In this document: in pieces, positions 6,987-15,804 of the stretch | Position numbering within the stretch: the first letter of the stretch is position 1 | Layout: each line of letters starts with the position of its first letter | Source: Paenibacillus sp. FSL M7-0420 | GTDB lineage: Bacteria > Bacillota > Bacilli > Paenibacillales > Paenibacillaceae | NCBI RefSeq assembly: GCF_038002345.1 | Contig: NZ_JBBOCJ010000001.1 | Coordinates: 3,968,001-4,032,000 of the forward strand | DNA length: 64,000 nt | Direction: 5' to 3' | Program-made: the position numbers and the translations under genes | The notes under the pieces: model-generated | The model's input: the letters and a program-made list of their open reading frames with translations, nothing else | Told to the model about the DNA's origin: nothing | The model's database searches: none

Positions 6987-8735
6987 TTATGCATCCAGCC
7001 GCTGAACGTTGAACAGCCTGGCGTAGCTCCCTGCAAGTCCCATCAGCTCCTCATGGGTGCCGCGTTCGGTGATCTCCCCGTTCTCCAGCACGATAATCTG
7101 GTCGGCATGGGTAATCGTGGACAGCCGGTGGGCCACAATCAGCGTCGTCCGCTCAGATGCCAGGGACTGCAGCGCCTGCTGGATGAGATGCTCGGACTCC
7201 AGATCCAGCGCGGAGGTCGCTTCGTCCAGAATCAGCACCTTGGGGTCCTTCAGGAATACCCGGGCAATTGCCACGCGCTGCTTCTGTCCGCCGGACAGCT
7301 TCACACCCCGTTCTCCCACTTCGGTATCATAGCCTTCAGGCAGCTGCATGATGAAGTCGTGGGCATTCGCAGACACCGCCGCCTTCATCACCTCCTCTTC
7401 CCCTGCTTCCGGGTTCCCGAACCGGATGTTGTCGCGTACCGAGCCGCTGAACAGGAAATTATCCTGCAGCACCATGCCCACCGTCCGCCTCAGACTCTCC
7501 TGCGTCAGTGCGCGGATATCGTGTCCGTCCATGCGCAGACTGCCGTCGCTGATATCATAAAAGCGCGGGATCAGGCTGATCAGCGAGGATTTGCCGCCTC
7601 CGCTCATTCCGACAAAAGCCACCGTCTGGCCCGGAGCAATGCTCAGATTAATGTCCCGCAGCACCCACTCGTGCTCGTCGCTATACTTGAACCACACGTT
7701 GTTGAATTCGATCTTCCCGGCTGGCTTCAGCAGCGGCTTCGCGCCCGGTGCATCGACAATATCATACGGCTCATTCAGCAGCTCCAGCACACGTTCAAGC
7801 GATGCCGAAGCCTGGGTCAGCACGGTCGAGGAGTTGATCAGACGGCGCAGCGGCGCATACATCCGGTCCAGATAGCCGAAGAAGGCCACGAAGGTCCCGA
7901 GCGTCAGATTGCCCTGGATGACCTGGTATCCGCCGTATCCGATCACAAGCAGCGGAGCAATATCGGTCAAGGTGTTAATTATCGCAAAGGTGAAGGCATT
8001 CCACCGCGTTTGCGCCAGCGCTTTTTGCAGAAACTTGCCGTTGATCTCCTCGAACTGCTGCAGGTCTACCCGCTCCATCGTGAAGCTGCGGATGACCGCA
8101 ATCCCCTGAATCCGTTCATGCAGATAGCCCTGAATGACGGCAAGTGCCTGTGACCGGTCTTTGGTCAGCACCTTGAGACGCTTGTACAGCGTATTGACGG
8201 CAATGCCATACAGCGGCAGAATGGCAATCGCCACCAGCGTCAGCACCGGATTCAGATAGAGCATGAAGCCCAGGGCGAAGAGCAGGGTGAACATATCCAG
8301 CCAGACATTCATCATTCCGACCTCAACCAGGTTCTTCGACTGCTCGACATCGTTAATGAACCGGGAGATGGCCTCGCCTACCTTAGTATTCTGGTAATAA
8401 CGCAACGACAGCCGCTGCAGATGCCCGTAGAGCTTATTGCGCATATCGAATAGCACCTTGCTCGTAATCAGCTGGGCGAAATACTGGCGGTAATACTCCA
8501 CCGGCCCGCGGACAATCACGAACAGAATCAGGCCCCCGCCTATCACTGTCATCAGCTTCGAGACCCGCTCCGCTATCGTCAGTGCCGGATTACCCAGCAG
8601 CTCATCGACCACATATTTCAGAATCATCGGCAGGGTCAGCGGAATGCTGAATTTGACCATCCCGATGATCAGAGTGAGCACAATCCATTTCATATACGGC
8701 CGAACAAAGGTATAATAAGATTTCCAAGGTTTCAC
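6987..8735 (-). CDS. ABC exporter, half-transporter (MsbA/multidrug type)
   Basis: This is an ATP-driven exporter with a fused membrane domain (six helices, residues about 15-310) and nucleotide-binding domain (about 340-582). Walker A GMSGGGKSS is at 376-384, the LSGGQ signature at 480-484 and Walker B LILDE at 501-505. The catalytic Glu is present, so it can work as a homodimer. The start is a GTG with GGAAAGG upstream. It stands alone, convergent with DUF441 and divergent from the 8855 gene. The substrate is unknown; lipid or drug export are the usual roles. Confidence 0.9.
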   Translation of the reverse strand: MKPWKSYYTFVRPYMKWIVLTLIIGMVKFSIPLTLPMILKYVVDELLGNPALTIAERVSKLMTVIGGGLILFVIVRGPVEYYRQYFAQLITSKVLFDMRNKLYGHLQRLSLRYYQNTKVGEAISRFINDVEQSKNLVEVGMMNVWLDMFTLLFALGFMLYLNPVLTLVAIAILPLYGIAVNTLYKRLKVLTKDRSQALAVIQGYLHERIQGIAVIRSFTMERVDLQQFEEINGKFLQKALAQTRWNAFTFAIINTLTDIAPLLVIGYGGYQVIQGNLTLGTFVAFFGYLDRMYAPLRRLINSSTVLTQASASLERVLELLNEPYDIVDAPGAKPLLKPAGKIEFNNVWFKYSDEHEWVLRDINLSIAPGQTVAFVGMSGGGKSSLISLIPRFYDISDGSLRMDGHDIRALTQESLRRTVGMVLQDNFLFSGSVRDNIRFGNPEAGEEEVMKAAVSANAHDFIMQLPEGYDTEVGERGVKLSGGQKQRVAIARVFLKDPKVLILDEATSALDLESEHLIQQALQSLASERTTLIVAHRLSTITHADQIIVLENGEITERGTHEELMGLAGSYARLFNVQRLDA

Positions 8736-8854
8736 AGCGTGTCAGGTCCTTTCCAATTCATTCTTCATCAGGGTGCAGTTGACATTTGCGCGCTGCAGTG
8801 TTTTATTATTTTTAAACAGTTACGGTTGCAGTACCGGAATTCAGGAGGATAATG

Positions 8855-9370
8855 ATGCCCAGACAATTTGTGACGGAAGCCGTCATGATGGCGATTTACG
8901 GCCAGCTTCTCATCCCGCGGAGCCCTGTAGAATATATAGTCCCTTATACCACAATTATGGAGCTTTACGAGCTGCGGGACAGCGATGAGCCGGTGATGAG
9001 CCAGGCGGATGATGACAAGCATGTCAGACTCAGAATCCGCGAGCTGATCAACTATTTCGAGGAGCCGCTGAATGCCAAGAAGATCAACCGCTGCCTGAAC
9101 GTCCCCTGGGCCAAAAGCTCCGGTATCCTCCTCGGCGGACACGCGCAGATCACCATTATCAACAGCGTTGACAATGCCTCCTACGGAGAAGCATTCGATC
9201 CGATTGAGACAGAGCTGCTGCTGGCGTCCCAGCGTGAGAAGGTGCCGATTCTGACCGACCAGTTCGAGCTGATCCAGCGCATCATCGAAGGCGGAGTTCC
9301 CGTCCAGGTCTATGACATTGATGATTTCGAGTTCGCCATGGAGGAAGAGACCTTCCGCAGCTCGCACTGA
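8855..9370 (+). CDS. Conserved hypothetical protein
   Basis: This 171-residue soluble protein has no recognised domain. It has mixed alpha/beta character, begins PRQFVTEAVM and ends in an acidic region (DIDDFEFAMEEE). Two adjacent ATGs (8852, 8855) are available. AGGAGG at 8843-8848 leaves 3 nt to the first and 6 nt to the second, so I prefer 8855. A terminator hairpin follows at 9426. Confidence 0.65.
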   Translation: MPRQFVTEAVMMAIYGQLLIPRSPVEYIVPYTTIMELYELRDSDEPVMSQADDDKHVRLRIRELINYFEEPLNAKKINRCLNVPWAKSSGILLGGHAQITIINSVDNASYGEAFDPIETELLLASQREKVPILTDQFELIQRIIEGGVPVQVYDIDDFEFAMEEETFRSSH

Positions 9371-9425
9371 TCGCGTCACCTGAGCGGCGGGCAGCTTCGT
9401 TGGCCTGGGGCATATCCCCATGTAA

Positions 9426-9451
9426 AAGCCCTTGCCTCACGGCAAGGGCTT
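9426..9451. terminator. Hairpin terminator between convergent genes
   Basis: Perfect 11-bp arms AAGCCCTTGCC and GGCAAGGGCTT are separated by four bases. It lies between the convergent genes at 8855-9370 and 9503-9805. The T tract is short on the plus side, while the minus side has TTTT. Confidence 0.75.
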
Positions 9452-9502
9452 GTTCCGCATCCCCGGCAGTGCCGGGATCTGCCCTTTGCTGCAGCTCTCC
9501 CT

Positions 9503-9805
9503 TTATGCCACCGGCACAGGCTCATACTTATATTCGATGTCATCCTCAGCCTGGGAATAGACAATCGACAGATTGTACCCCTCCATATACCACAGATCCT
9601 GCTCTTCCATATAGAAGGTCAAGCCGCCCTCCATGAACTGCACAGCAGGACGTCCAGGCTGCTCGGTGGCAATGCCCAGCGAGAAGCCGGGATGCAGGCC
9701 TCCGCCTGAGCTGTACCGGGGAAACAACCGGATATATGCACCCTCCTGGAGGCTCAGTTCTCTTTTGAACCAGGCGGCTGCTTCCGGACTAATTAATATG
9801 TTCAT
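9503..9805 (-). CDS. HesB/YadR/YneR-family (IscA-like fold) protein
   Basis: This is a 100-residue protein of the HesB-like YneR group. It starts MNILISPEAAAWF and contains a SGGGLHPGFSLGIA loop. The cysteines of true A-type Fe-S carriers (IscA) are missing, which fits YneR rather than a cluster carrier. The start at 9805 is set by GGAGGAG 7 nt upstream; 12 earlier in-frame codons are not needed. It is monocistronic. Its exact role is unknown. Confidence 0.75.
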   Translation of the reverse strand: MNILISPEAAAWFKRELSLQEGAYIRLFPRYSSGGGLHPGFSLGIATEQPGRPAVQFMEGGLTFYMEEQDLWYMEGYNLSIVYSQAEDDIEYKYEPVPVA

Positions 9806-9907
9806 CTCTCCACTCCTCCCCTCTACCCCAATCATACCCAAAAAACTTCAATTCACCAAATCGAAGCGGTATTACGGCAACATGCCGTCTCCGCCACAAA
9901 ATTAAAT

Positions 9908-9935
9908 TTGACAATTCTTAAAGTGTGATGATAAA
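9908..9935 (+). promoter_or_regulatory. Sigma-A promoter of the leader-ABC exporter operon
   Basis: A consensus TTGACA (9908-9913) is followed after 16 bp by GATAAA (9930-9935). It lies about 60 bp before the leader ORF and is the only clear promoter upstream of the exporter genes. Confidence 0.7.
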
Positions 9936-9993
9936 CTCGGAACATAACGAAACGTCTTCAAGTTATTACCAAAATGAAGAAAGGGTGATCTCG

Positions 9994-10086
9994 GTGTTTA
10001 ACATTGATATGGTATACCTCGCCACTATTGTAGAAAACTATACCCAACTGAATACCGAAGCAGCCCGAGCAGTGGAGAATTCCTGA
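9994..10086 (+). CDS. 30-residue leader peptide of the exporter operon (BmrB-like position)
   Basis: GTG start with AAAGGGTGA about 6 nt upstream; 30 codons end in TGA. The peptide begins MFNIDMVYLATIV and ends AARAVENS. It is soluble and has no recognised domain. It lies between a promoter and an intrinsic terminator that precede a BmrC/BmrD-type exporter. In B. subtilis the short bmrB ORF occupies this place, and ribosome stalling on it under translation inhibitors lets polymerase read through. The sequence of this peptide is not obviously homologous, so the role is inferred from position and architecture. Confidence 0.65.
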   Translation: MFNIDMVYLATIVENYTQLNTEAARAVENS

Positions 10087-10087
10087 G

Positions 10088-10173
10088 GTTCATGCGTATT
10101 ACGCGTAACGTATGAGAACAGGCTTAACTTATCTCTCACATGTCTCTGTGCTGCTTATAGCACCGTGGACATG
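10088..10173 (+). promoter_or_regulatory. Leader RNA hairpins between leader ORF and attenuator
   Basis: Two hairpins directly follow the leader stop codon. One (10088-10119) pairs GTTCATGCGT with ACGTAT-GA-GAAC. The other (10139-10173) pairs CATGTC with GACATG around an inner TGCT/AGCA stem. They are candidates for the alternative antiterminating folds. I could not derive a unique switch by eye. Confidence 0.5.
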
Positions 10174-10189
10174 ATAACCGCAATTACAG

Positions 10190-10222
10190 GCGTATCATCC
10201 GTTTTCGGATGGTACGCTTTTT
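10190..10222 (+). terminator. Intrinsic terminator acting as attenuator before the ABC exporter
   Basis: GCGTATCATCCG (10190-10201) pairs over all 12 positions (one G-U) with CGGATGGTACGC (10206-10217) across a TTTT loop. TTTTT follows. It lies about 100 bp before the first exporter gene, with no complete gene between it and the promoter except the leader ORF. It must therefore be read through for the operon to be expressed. Confidence 0.88.
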
Positions 10223-10324
10223 CGCGTGCTGTGAGAGTGTGATCTGCTGTCCAAGTGTCTATGAATGTTCCGTTAACCAAGCCAACTTAGTAATTACTCC
10301 AAGCACGAAAGGAAGGGATTCATC

Positions 10325-12073
10325 TTGTTCTCCGTACTCCGAAATCTCGGCTGGTTCTTCCGCCGGGAAAAAAGGCGCTATACTATAGGCCTTATTCTTC
10401 TTATCGTGGTAGGTGTGCTCGAACTGCTGCCTCCACGCCTGTTGGGCAACGCCATTGACGAAATCGTCACCGGTGCCATCACTGCAGGTTCACTGATGAA
10501 ATACATTGGCCTGATCGTACTTATGCTGCTGATCATTTACTGGATCACCTACATATGGATGCATAAGCTGTTCGGGGGTTCGAATCTGGTGGAGCGCCTG
10601 CTGCGCTCGCGGTTCATGAATCATCTCATGACGATGACCCCCGCCTTCTTCGAGCGTAACCGCACCGGCGATCTGATGGCCCGGGCCACCAACGATATCC
10701 GCGCCGTCTCCGCAACCGTAGGCTTCGGGATGCTCACTCTTGTCGACTCCACCGTATATCTCACGGTCGTCCTGTTCGCCATGGGGTTCCTGGTCAGCTG
10801 GAAGCTGACACTGGCTGCGGTCATCCCGCTTCCGATGATTGCGGTAGCCATGGTGTTCTACGGCAAAGCGATCCACGACCGCTACAGTCTGGCGCAGGAT
10901 GCCTTCGGCGACATGAATGACCAGGTGTTGGAATCCGTATCGGGTATCCGCGTCATCCGTGCTTATGTGCAGGAGCGGCACGATGAGAAGCGCTTCTCTG
11001 ACATTACAGATGATGTGTACCGCAAAAATATGGCGGTCGCCCGGGTCGATGCCTTCTTCGAGCCGACGATCCGCTTGTTCGTGGGTCTAAGCTATATCAT
11101 TGCCCTGACCTACGGAATCTATCTCGTATTCCGCAATCAGATTACGCTCGGCGATCTGGTGTCGTTCAACATGTACCTCGGGATGATCGTGTGGCCGATG
11201 TTCGCGATCGGCGAGCTGATTAATATCATGCAGCGCGGCGGCGCTTCACTGGAGCGGATCGACGAGACGCTGAATGCGAAGCCTGATGTCAAGGATGTGC
11301 CTCAGCCGGTTAAGGTGGCCCAGCCAACCACCATAGAGCTGAAGAATGTGACCTTCCGGTATCCGACCTCTACCATCGATAATCTCAGCGGAGTCAGCTT
11401 ATCCCTCTCCCAAGGCCAGACGCTTGGCGTGGTCGGACGGACCGGCAGCGGCAAATCGACGCTGCTGAAGCAGCTGCTGCATGAATACCCGGCGGGCACA
11501 GGCGAGATTCTGATCTCCGGTGTGCCGATCACCCAGATCGCCCTCGACCAGCTTCATAGCTGGATGGGCTACGTGCCGCAGGAGCAGATCCTGTTCTCTA
11601 AGTCGGTTCGCGAGAATATCCAGTTCGGATATTCCGGGGCCAGCGATGAACGGATCATGCAGGCGATTACCGCAGCAGCCTTCCAGAATGACCTCGGTAC
11701 CTTGTCCGACGGGCTGGATACAATGGTTGGCGAACGCGGTGTCTCCCTCTCCGGGGGACAGAAGCAGCGGGTCTCCATCTCACGCGCCTTCATCGCAAAT
11801 CCTGATATTCTGATTCTGGATGACGCCTTGTCTGCTGTGGACGCGCGGACAGAAGCGAAGATCATCGAGAACATCCGCGAGGAGCGCAGCGGCAAAACCA
11901 CGCTCATCTCCACCCACCGCCTCTCGGCGATTGAGCATGCCGATCTGATCGTTGTTCTCGAAGACGGGCATATTACAGAGCAGGGTACGCACCAGGAGCT
12001 GCTGGAGCTGAACGGCTGGTACCGTGAGCAGTTCGACCGCCAGCAGGTCGAGAATAATCTGACGAATGAATAA
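10325..12073 (+). CDS. bmrC: Heterodimeric multidrug ABC exporter, degenerate-site subunit (BmrC/YheI-like)
   Basis: This is one half of a drug exporter that pairs with the next gene. Six membrane helices (about 15-310) precede the ATPase domain. Walker A GRTGSGKST is at 371-379, LSGGQ at 475-479 and Walker B ILILDD at 495-500. Asp500 replaces the catalytic Glu, the hallmark of the degenerate site in BmrC-type subunits. The 582-residue length fits BmrC, and the N-terminus (MFSVLRNLGWFF) and WMHKLFGG motif match my recollection of YheI. The start is TTG with GGAAGGG 7 nt upstream. It is controlled by the upstream leader/attenuator and the next gene follows within 23 bp. Confidence 0.88.
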   Translation: MFSVLRNLGWFFRREKRRYTIGLILLIVVGVLELLPPRLLGNAIDEIVTGAITAGSLMKYIGLIVLMLLIIYWITYIWMHKLFGGSNLVERLLRSRFMNHLMTMTPAFFERNRTGDLMARATNDIRAVSATVGFGMLTLVDSTVYLTVVLFAMGFLVSWKLTLAAVIPLPMIAVAMVFYGKAIHDRYSLAQDAFGDMNDQVLESVSGIRVIRAYVQERHDEKRFSDITDDVYRKNMAVARVDAFFEPTIRLFVGLSYIIALTYGIYLVFRNQITLGDLVSFNMYLGMIVWPMFAIGELINIMQRGGASLERIDETLNAKPDVKDVPQPVKVAQPTTIELKNVTFRYPTSTIDNLSGVSLSLSQGQTLGVVGRTGSGKSTLLKQLLHEYPAGTGEILISGVPITQIALDQLHSWMGYVPQEQILFSKSVRENIQFGYSGASDERIMQAITAAAFQNDLGTLSDGLDTMVGERGVSLSGGQKQRVSISRAFIANPDILILDDALSAVDARTEAKIIENIREERSGKTTLISTHRLSAIEHADLIVVLEDGHITEQGTHQELLELNGWYREQFDRQQVENNLTNE

Positions 12074-12095
12074 CCCCATACAGGAGGTGTCACCG

Positions 12096-14189
12096 TTGAC
12101 ACAGAGTACAGGCAAACGTCTGCTGCAATATGCACTGACCGCCAAAAAGACCTTCATCGCCGCCCTTCTACTCCTGACCATCGGAGTAGCGGCTGAGCTG
12201 GCGGGGCCTTTTATCGCCAAGAGCATGATTGATAATCATCTGCTTGCGATTGAGAAGCCCTATTTCCAGACAGCCTCACCGGAAGGTGCCGCTGAATATA
12301 ACAACACTTATTACAAACGCGGTGACAAATTTGCCGCTGACGAAGCCAAGGGCCAGGAGGTCCGCCTGCTTCAGGCGGGCAGAAGCTTCTACTTCATCAA
12401 TGAAGCGGTAGCGAAGGCCGAAGGCGAGCGGAGCTTCGCGAACGGGAAGCTACAGATTAAGTACGGCGAGCAGACGACGGCTTATCCGGCCGTCAAGCTG
12501 TCGGCGGGTGATCTGTTTTCCTTTTACAAGCCGGAGCTTCCTGGTATCTATCAGTTAGTCGCTCTATACGCCATGTTCCTTGTTATCTCCATTATTGCTG
12601 AGTTCGGCAAAACCTACTGGCTGCAATCGTCTGCCAATCAGGTCATCCGCAAGCTGCGGACCGATGTCTATGCCCATATCCAGCGCCTGCCGGTCTATTT
12701 CTTCGATAATCTGCCTGCCGGTAAGGTAGTGTCCCGGGTTACCAACGATACGGAAGCAGTCAAGGATCTCTTCATTGCCGTGTTATCCAACTTCGCTACA
12801 GGAATCATCAATATCACCGGTGTCTATGTGGCCCTCTTCCTGCTCGATGTGAAGCTGGGACTGGTCAGCTTGTTCATCGTGCCGATTATTATTCTCTGGA
12901 TCGTGCTGTACCGAAAAATCGCTACCAAATACAACACGATCATCCGCTCGCGGCTCAGTGAGATTAATGCCATTATCAACGAATCGATTCAGGGGATGTC
13001 GATCATCCGTATTTTTCGCCGCCAGAAGCAGAGTAGCGCTGAATTCGAGCAGCTCAATGACGACTATCTGAAATATCAGAACAAAATGCTCAACCTGAAC
13101 GCCTTCACCTCCCACAACCTGGTGAACTCGCTGCGCAGCCTCTCCTTCGTGCTGGTGCTGTGGTACTTCGGCTTCGGCAGCTTGGACGGGTCGACCTTCG
13201 TATCGCTTGGTGTCCTGTATGCCTTCGTCGATGTGCTGGGCCGGATGTTCCAGCCGATTACGGGGATGGTCAACCAGCTGGCAAATCTGGACAGCTCGAT
13301 GGTCTCTGCCGGCCGCGTGTTCACGCTGATGGATGAGCCGGGAGAGCCCGTCACTGACGGATCGATGCCGCGTTACAAGGGAAATGTCGTGTTCAAGGAT
13401 GTCTCCTTTGCTTATAAAAAGGACTTCGTCCTGCGCGATATCTCCTTCGAGGCGCGCCCGGGCGAGACCGTCGCCCTTGTGGGCCATACCGGCTCCGGCA
13501 AAAGCTCCATCATTAACCTGCTGTTCCGCTTCTATGATCCGCAGCAGGGAAGCATAACGATCGACGGGCAAAAGGTCAAGGATCTGCCGAAGCAATGGCT
13601 GCGCAGTCATATGGGCATCGTGCTTCAGGACCCGTACCTCTTCACCGGAACCATTGCCTCCAATGTCAGTCTGGGTGACGAGCGGATCTCTAGAGAGCGT
13701 GTCGAACGCGCCTTGCGTGAGGTAGGGGCTGATAAACTGCTGGCTCATCTGCCGCAAGGCTTCGATGAACCGGTGATTGAGAAGGGCAGCACCCTGTCCG
13801 CCGGACAGCGGCAGCTGATCTCCTTCGCCAGAGCCTTATCCTTCGATCCGGCGATCCTGATTCTGGATGAAGCAACGTCCAACATCGATACCGAGACTGA
13901 GAGCATTATCCAGCAGGCGTTGGAGGTGCTGAAAAAAGGCCGGACCACCTTCATCATCGCCCACCGGCTGTCGACCATCCGCAGTGCGGACCAGATTCTG
14001 GTGCTGCACCGGGGCCAGATTGTCGAACGCGGCAGCCATGATGAGCTGATGGCGCAGGGCGGCAGGTACTTCCGCATGTATCAGCTTCAGCTGGGTGCGG
14101 GAGCCGGGAACGGCTCAGGAGAGCCGGCTCCTCTATCCGAGGGCCATGCTTCTTCCGCTGTACTCCGGCCATCGCTGGAACAGCTCTAA
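12096..14189 (+). CDS. bmrD: Heterodimeric multidrug ABC exporter, catalytic subunit (BmrD/YheH-like)
   Basis: This is the partner of the preceding gene. It has 698 residues: helix 1, then an insert of about 90 residues (roughly 48-140, rich in Tyr, Lys, Glu) before helix 2, then a canonical ATPase. Walker A GHTGSGKSS is at about 463-471, an atypical LSAGQ signature at 567-571 and Walker B LILDE with catalytic Glu at 588-592. The extracellular insert after helix 1 is characteristic of BmrD. I chose TTG 12096 because AGGAGGTG lies 6 nt upstream; ATG 12066 is in frame but has no site. A Pro/Ser-rich tail of about 35 residues closes the protein. Confidence 0.88.
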   Translation: MTQSTGKRLLQYALTAKKTFIAALLLLTIGVAAELAGPFIAKSMIDNHLLAIEKPYFQTASPEGAAEYNNTYYKRGDKFAADEAKGQEVRLLQAGRSFYFINEAVAKAEGERSFANGKLQIKYGEQTTAYPAVKLSAGDLFSFYKPELPGIYQLVALYAMFLVISIIAEFGKTYWLQSSANQVIRKLRTDVYAHIQRLPVYFFDNLPAGKVVSRVTNDTEAVKDLFIAVLSNFATGIINITGVYVALFLLDVKLGLVSLFIVPIIILWIVLYRKIATKYNTIIRSRLSEINAIINESIQGMSIIRIFRRQKQSSAEFEQLNDDYLKYQNKMLNLNAFTSHNLVNSLRSLSFVLVLWYFGFGSLDGSTFVSLGVLYAFVDVLGRMFQPITGMVNQLANLDSSMVSAGRVFTLMDEPGEPVTDGSMPRYKGNVVFKDVSFAYKKDFVLRDISFEARPGETVALVGHTGSGKSSIINLLFRFYDPQQGSITIDGQKVKDLPKQWLRSHMGIVLQDPYLFTGTIASNVSLGDERISRERVERALREVGADKLLAHLPQGFDEPVIEKGSTLSAGQRQLISFARALSFDPAILILDEATSNIDTETESIIQQALEVLKKGRTTFIIAHRLSTIRSADQILVLHRGQIVERGSHDELMAQGGRYFRMYQLQLGAGAGNGSGEPAPLSEGHASSAVLRPSLEQL

Positions 14190-14272
14190 TCCAGTTGCTT
14201 AGGGCTGGCTGCTTAAGTCCGCGTGCGGGCAACCGCTTGTACCGCTCAGATCGTTAATAATTCGTAACAAGA

Positions 14273-14306
14273 ACACCCCTTGATGCTTACAGGCGTCAAG
14301 GGGTGT
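14273..14306. terminator. Hairpin terminator after the exporter operon
   Basis: Perfect 11-bp arms ACACCCCTTGA and TCAAGGGGTGT enclose a 12-nt loop. The T tract on the plus strand is weak (CTTATACTT). It overlaps the region just upstream of the next promoter. Confidence 0.7.
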
Positions 14307-14313
14307 CTTATAC

Positions 14314-14342
14314 TTGATATCAGAACATTTGTTCTGTATAAT
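14314..14342 (+). promoter_or_regulatory. Sigma-A promoter with LexA/DinR (SOS) box
   Basis: TTGATA (14314-14319), a 17-bp spacer and TATAAT (14337-14342) form the promoter. The spacer contains CAGAACATTTGTTCTG (14321-14336), whose GAAC-N4-GTTC core at 14323-14334 matches the Gram-positive LexA/DinR operator half-sites exactly. LexA bound here would occlude both promoter boxes. The box is seen directly; SOS control is inferred from it. Confidence 0.85.
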
Positions 14343-14372
14343 GAAGCAATACATATTATGGGTGAGGTGAAG

Positions 14373-15692
14373 ATGATGATAACCTACAGTCTTAGCAAGC
14401 GGCAAGCCCGGCTGTTCCTGCTGCGCCATCAGCGGCTCGTCCCGGACGGATTGCCCGGCGGCAAGCAGAGCATCTATGACTTCGTCCGGCATGTAGGCTG
14501 TATCCAGTATGATCCGCTCAGCATAGCCGGACATAATCACGAGCTGGTGCTTCAGGCGAGAATCCCCGGCTTCGTGCCCGAAATGGCCAATGAGCTGCTA
14601 TATAAGGACAGGCTGCTGATTGACGGCTGGGATAAGAACATGTCGATCTACTGCACGGAAGACTGGCCGTATTTCCAGCGCCGCCGGGAAGCTGCCGCCA
14701 GGCATCAGCATAACGAGGCCATGGCGGGCATGATTACCCATGTCCGTGCGGAGCTGGATGCACGAGGGCCACTCTCGTCACTGGACCTGGAGAGTACGGA
14801 GAAGATCGACTGGTCCTGGGCTCCGGCAAGACTCTCCCGGGCCGCCATGGAGAGCATGTACTTCTGGGGCGAGCTATCCATCCATCACCGGGTGCACACC
14901 CGGCGTTATTACGACTACACGGCCAAGCTGCTGCCTCCTGAACTGCTGAGCGCAAGCGATCCTAACGAGACGCTGGAGCAGCATCACGATTGGTATGTGC
15001 TGCGCCGGATCGGCAGCATCGGCCTGCAATGGAACCGGTCCGGGGACGGCTGGCTTGGCATCGCAGGCCTGAAGAGCAAAGAACGGACAGCGTCCGTGCA
15101 GCGGCTGCTGCAGAAGGACCTGCTCCGCGAGGTACAGGTGGACGGCCTGAAGCTGCCGCTATACATCCGCACAGCAGACGTCCCTGAGCTTGAAGCTATA
15201 TTGCTTCAGGATGATACTGCGGGCGCAAATGAATCCGTAGCCGGGCCGCAGGCTGGTAATGAGGGTGGGGCCGGTCATGCTGGAGGAGCAGCCTCCTTCG
15301 CGGCGGCACTGGCTCCGCTAGACAATCTGCTGTGGGACAGAGAGCTGATCCTCCAGCTATTCGGCTTTCAATACCGCTGGGAGGTTTACAAGCCTGTGCT
15401 TGAACGGGAATACGGGTACTATGTCCTCCCACTCCTCTACGGCGACCGCTTCATCGGTCGGCTGGAACCGGTGATGAACAAGAAGACCGGCGTACTAACC
15501 ATCGTCCGCTGGTGGTGGGAGGCCGGAGAAGCGCTTGAACGCTCCATGCTCCCCGCTCTCACCAGGGCCTTCTCCTCGCTGCAACACTCGACCGGAGCCT
15601 CCTCAATCCGCTTCGCGCCGGATGTCGTTCGATCTTGCGGGCTGCAGGAGCTGGAGGAGGCCCTGTCTGCCAATGCGGTAAAAACAAATTAA
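14373..15692 (+). CDS. YcaQ/AlkZ-like DNA glycosylase (HTH_42 winged-helix family)
   Basis: The product belongs to the YcaQ/DUF1006 winged-helix superfamily. Characterised members (E. coli YcaQ, Streptomyces AlkZ) are base-excision glycosylases that unhook DNA crosslinks. The family's Gln-x-Asp catalytic motif is visible as QYD at residues 45-47, followed by an HNHE stretch resembling the HHH region of YcaQ. The length is 440 residues, with a Gly/Ala-rich insertion at about 290-315. Earlier in-frame ATGs lie upstream of or within the promoter, so the start is ATG 14373 (or the next codon) after GAGGTG. Expression is probably SOS-induced through the LexA box. The biochemical activity is inferred from family and motif. 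Confidence 0.82.
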   Translation: MMITYSLSKRQARLFLLRHQRLVPDGLPGGKQSIYDFVRHVGCIQYDPLSIAGHNHELVLQARIPGFVPEMANELLYKDRLLIDGWDKNMSIYCTEDWPYFQRRREAAARHQHNEAMAGMITHVRAELDARGPLSSLDLESTEKIDWSWAPARLSRAAMESMYFWGELSIHHRVHTRRYYDYTAKLLPPELLSASDPNETLEQHHDWYVLRRIGSIGLQWNRSGDGWLGIAGLKSKERTASVQRLLQKDLLREVQVDGLKLPLYIRTADVPELEAILLQDDTAGANESVAGPQAGNEGGAGHAGGAASFAAALAPLDNLLWDRELILQLFGFQYRWEVYKPVLEREYGYYVLPLLYGDRFIGRLEPVMNKKTGVLTIVRWWWEAGEALERSMLPALTRAFSSLQHSTGASSIRFAPDVVRSCGLQELEEALSANAVKTN

Positions 15693-15804
15693 TCCGATTA
15701 TCTGATACCCCTGCGGGCGGAGGATGGAAGGACTTATTCGGTTCGTCCGCACAGCTTGTGCGGACTCCCTCCACATTGGTCATCCGCCCACTTCTCGGGC
15801 GATC

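Noticed and set aside
6963..8153. Long plus-strand frame opposite the ABC exporter
   Set aside because: It is an antisense shadow of a gene with all ABC motifs. GC-rich codon bias produces such frames throughout this window.
9994..10222. T-box or metabolite riboswitch upstream of the exporter
   Set aside because: No T-box signature (TGGNACCGCG-type) or known aptamer core was seen; a leader ORF with a terminator explains the region better.
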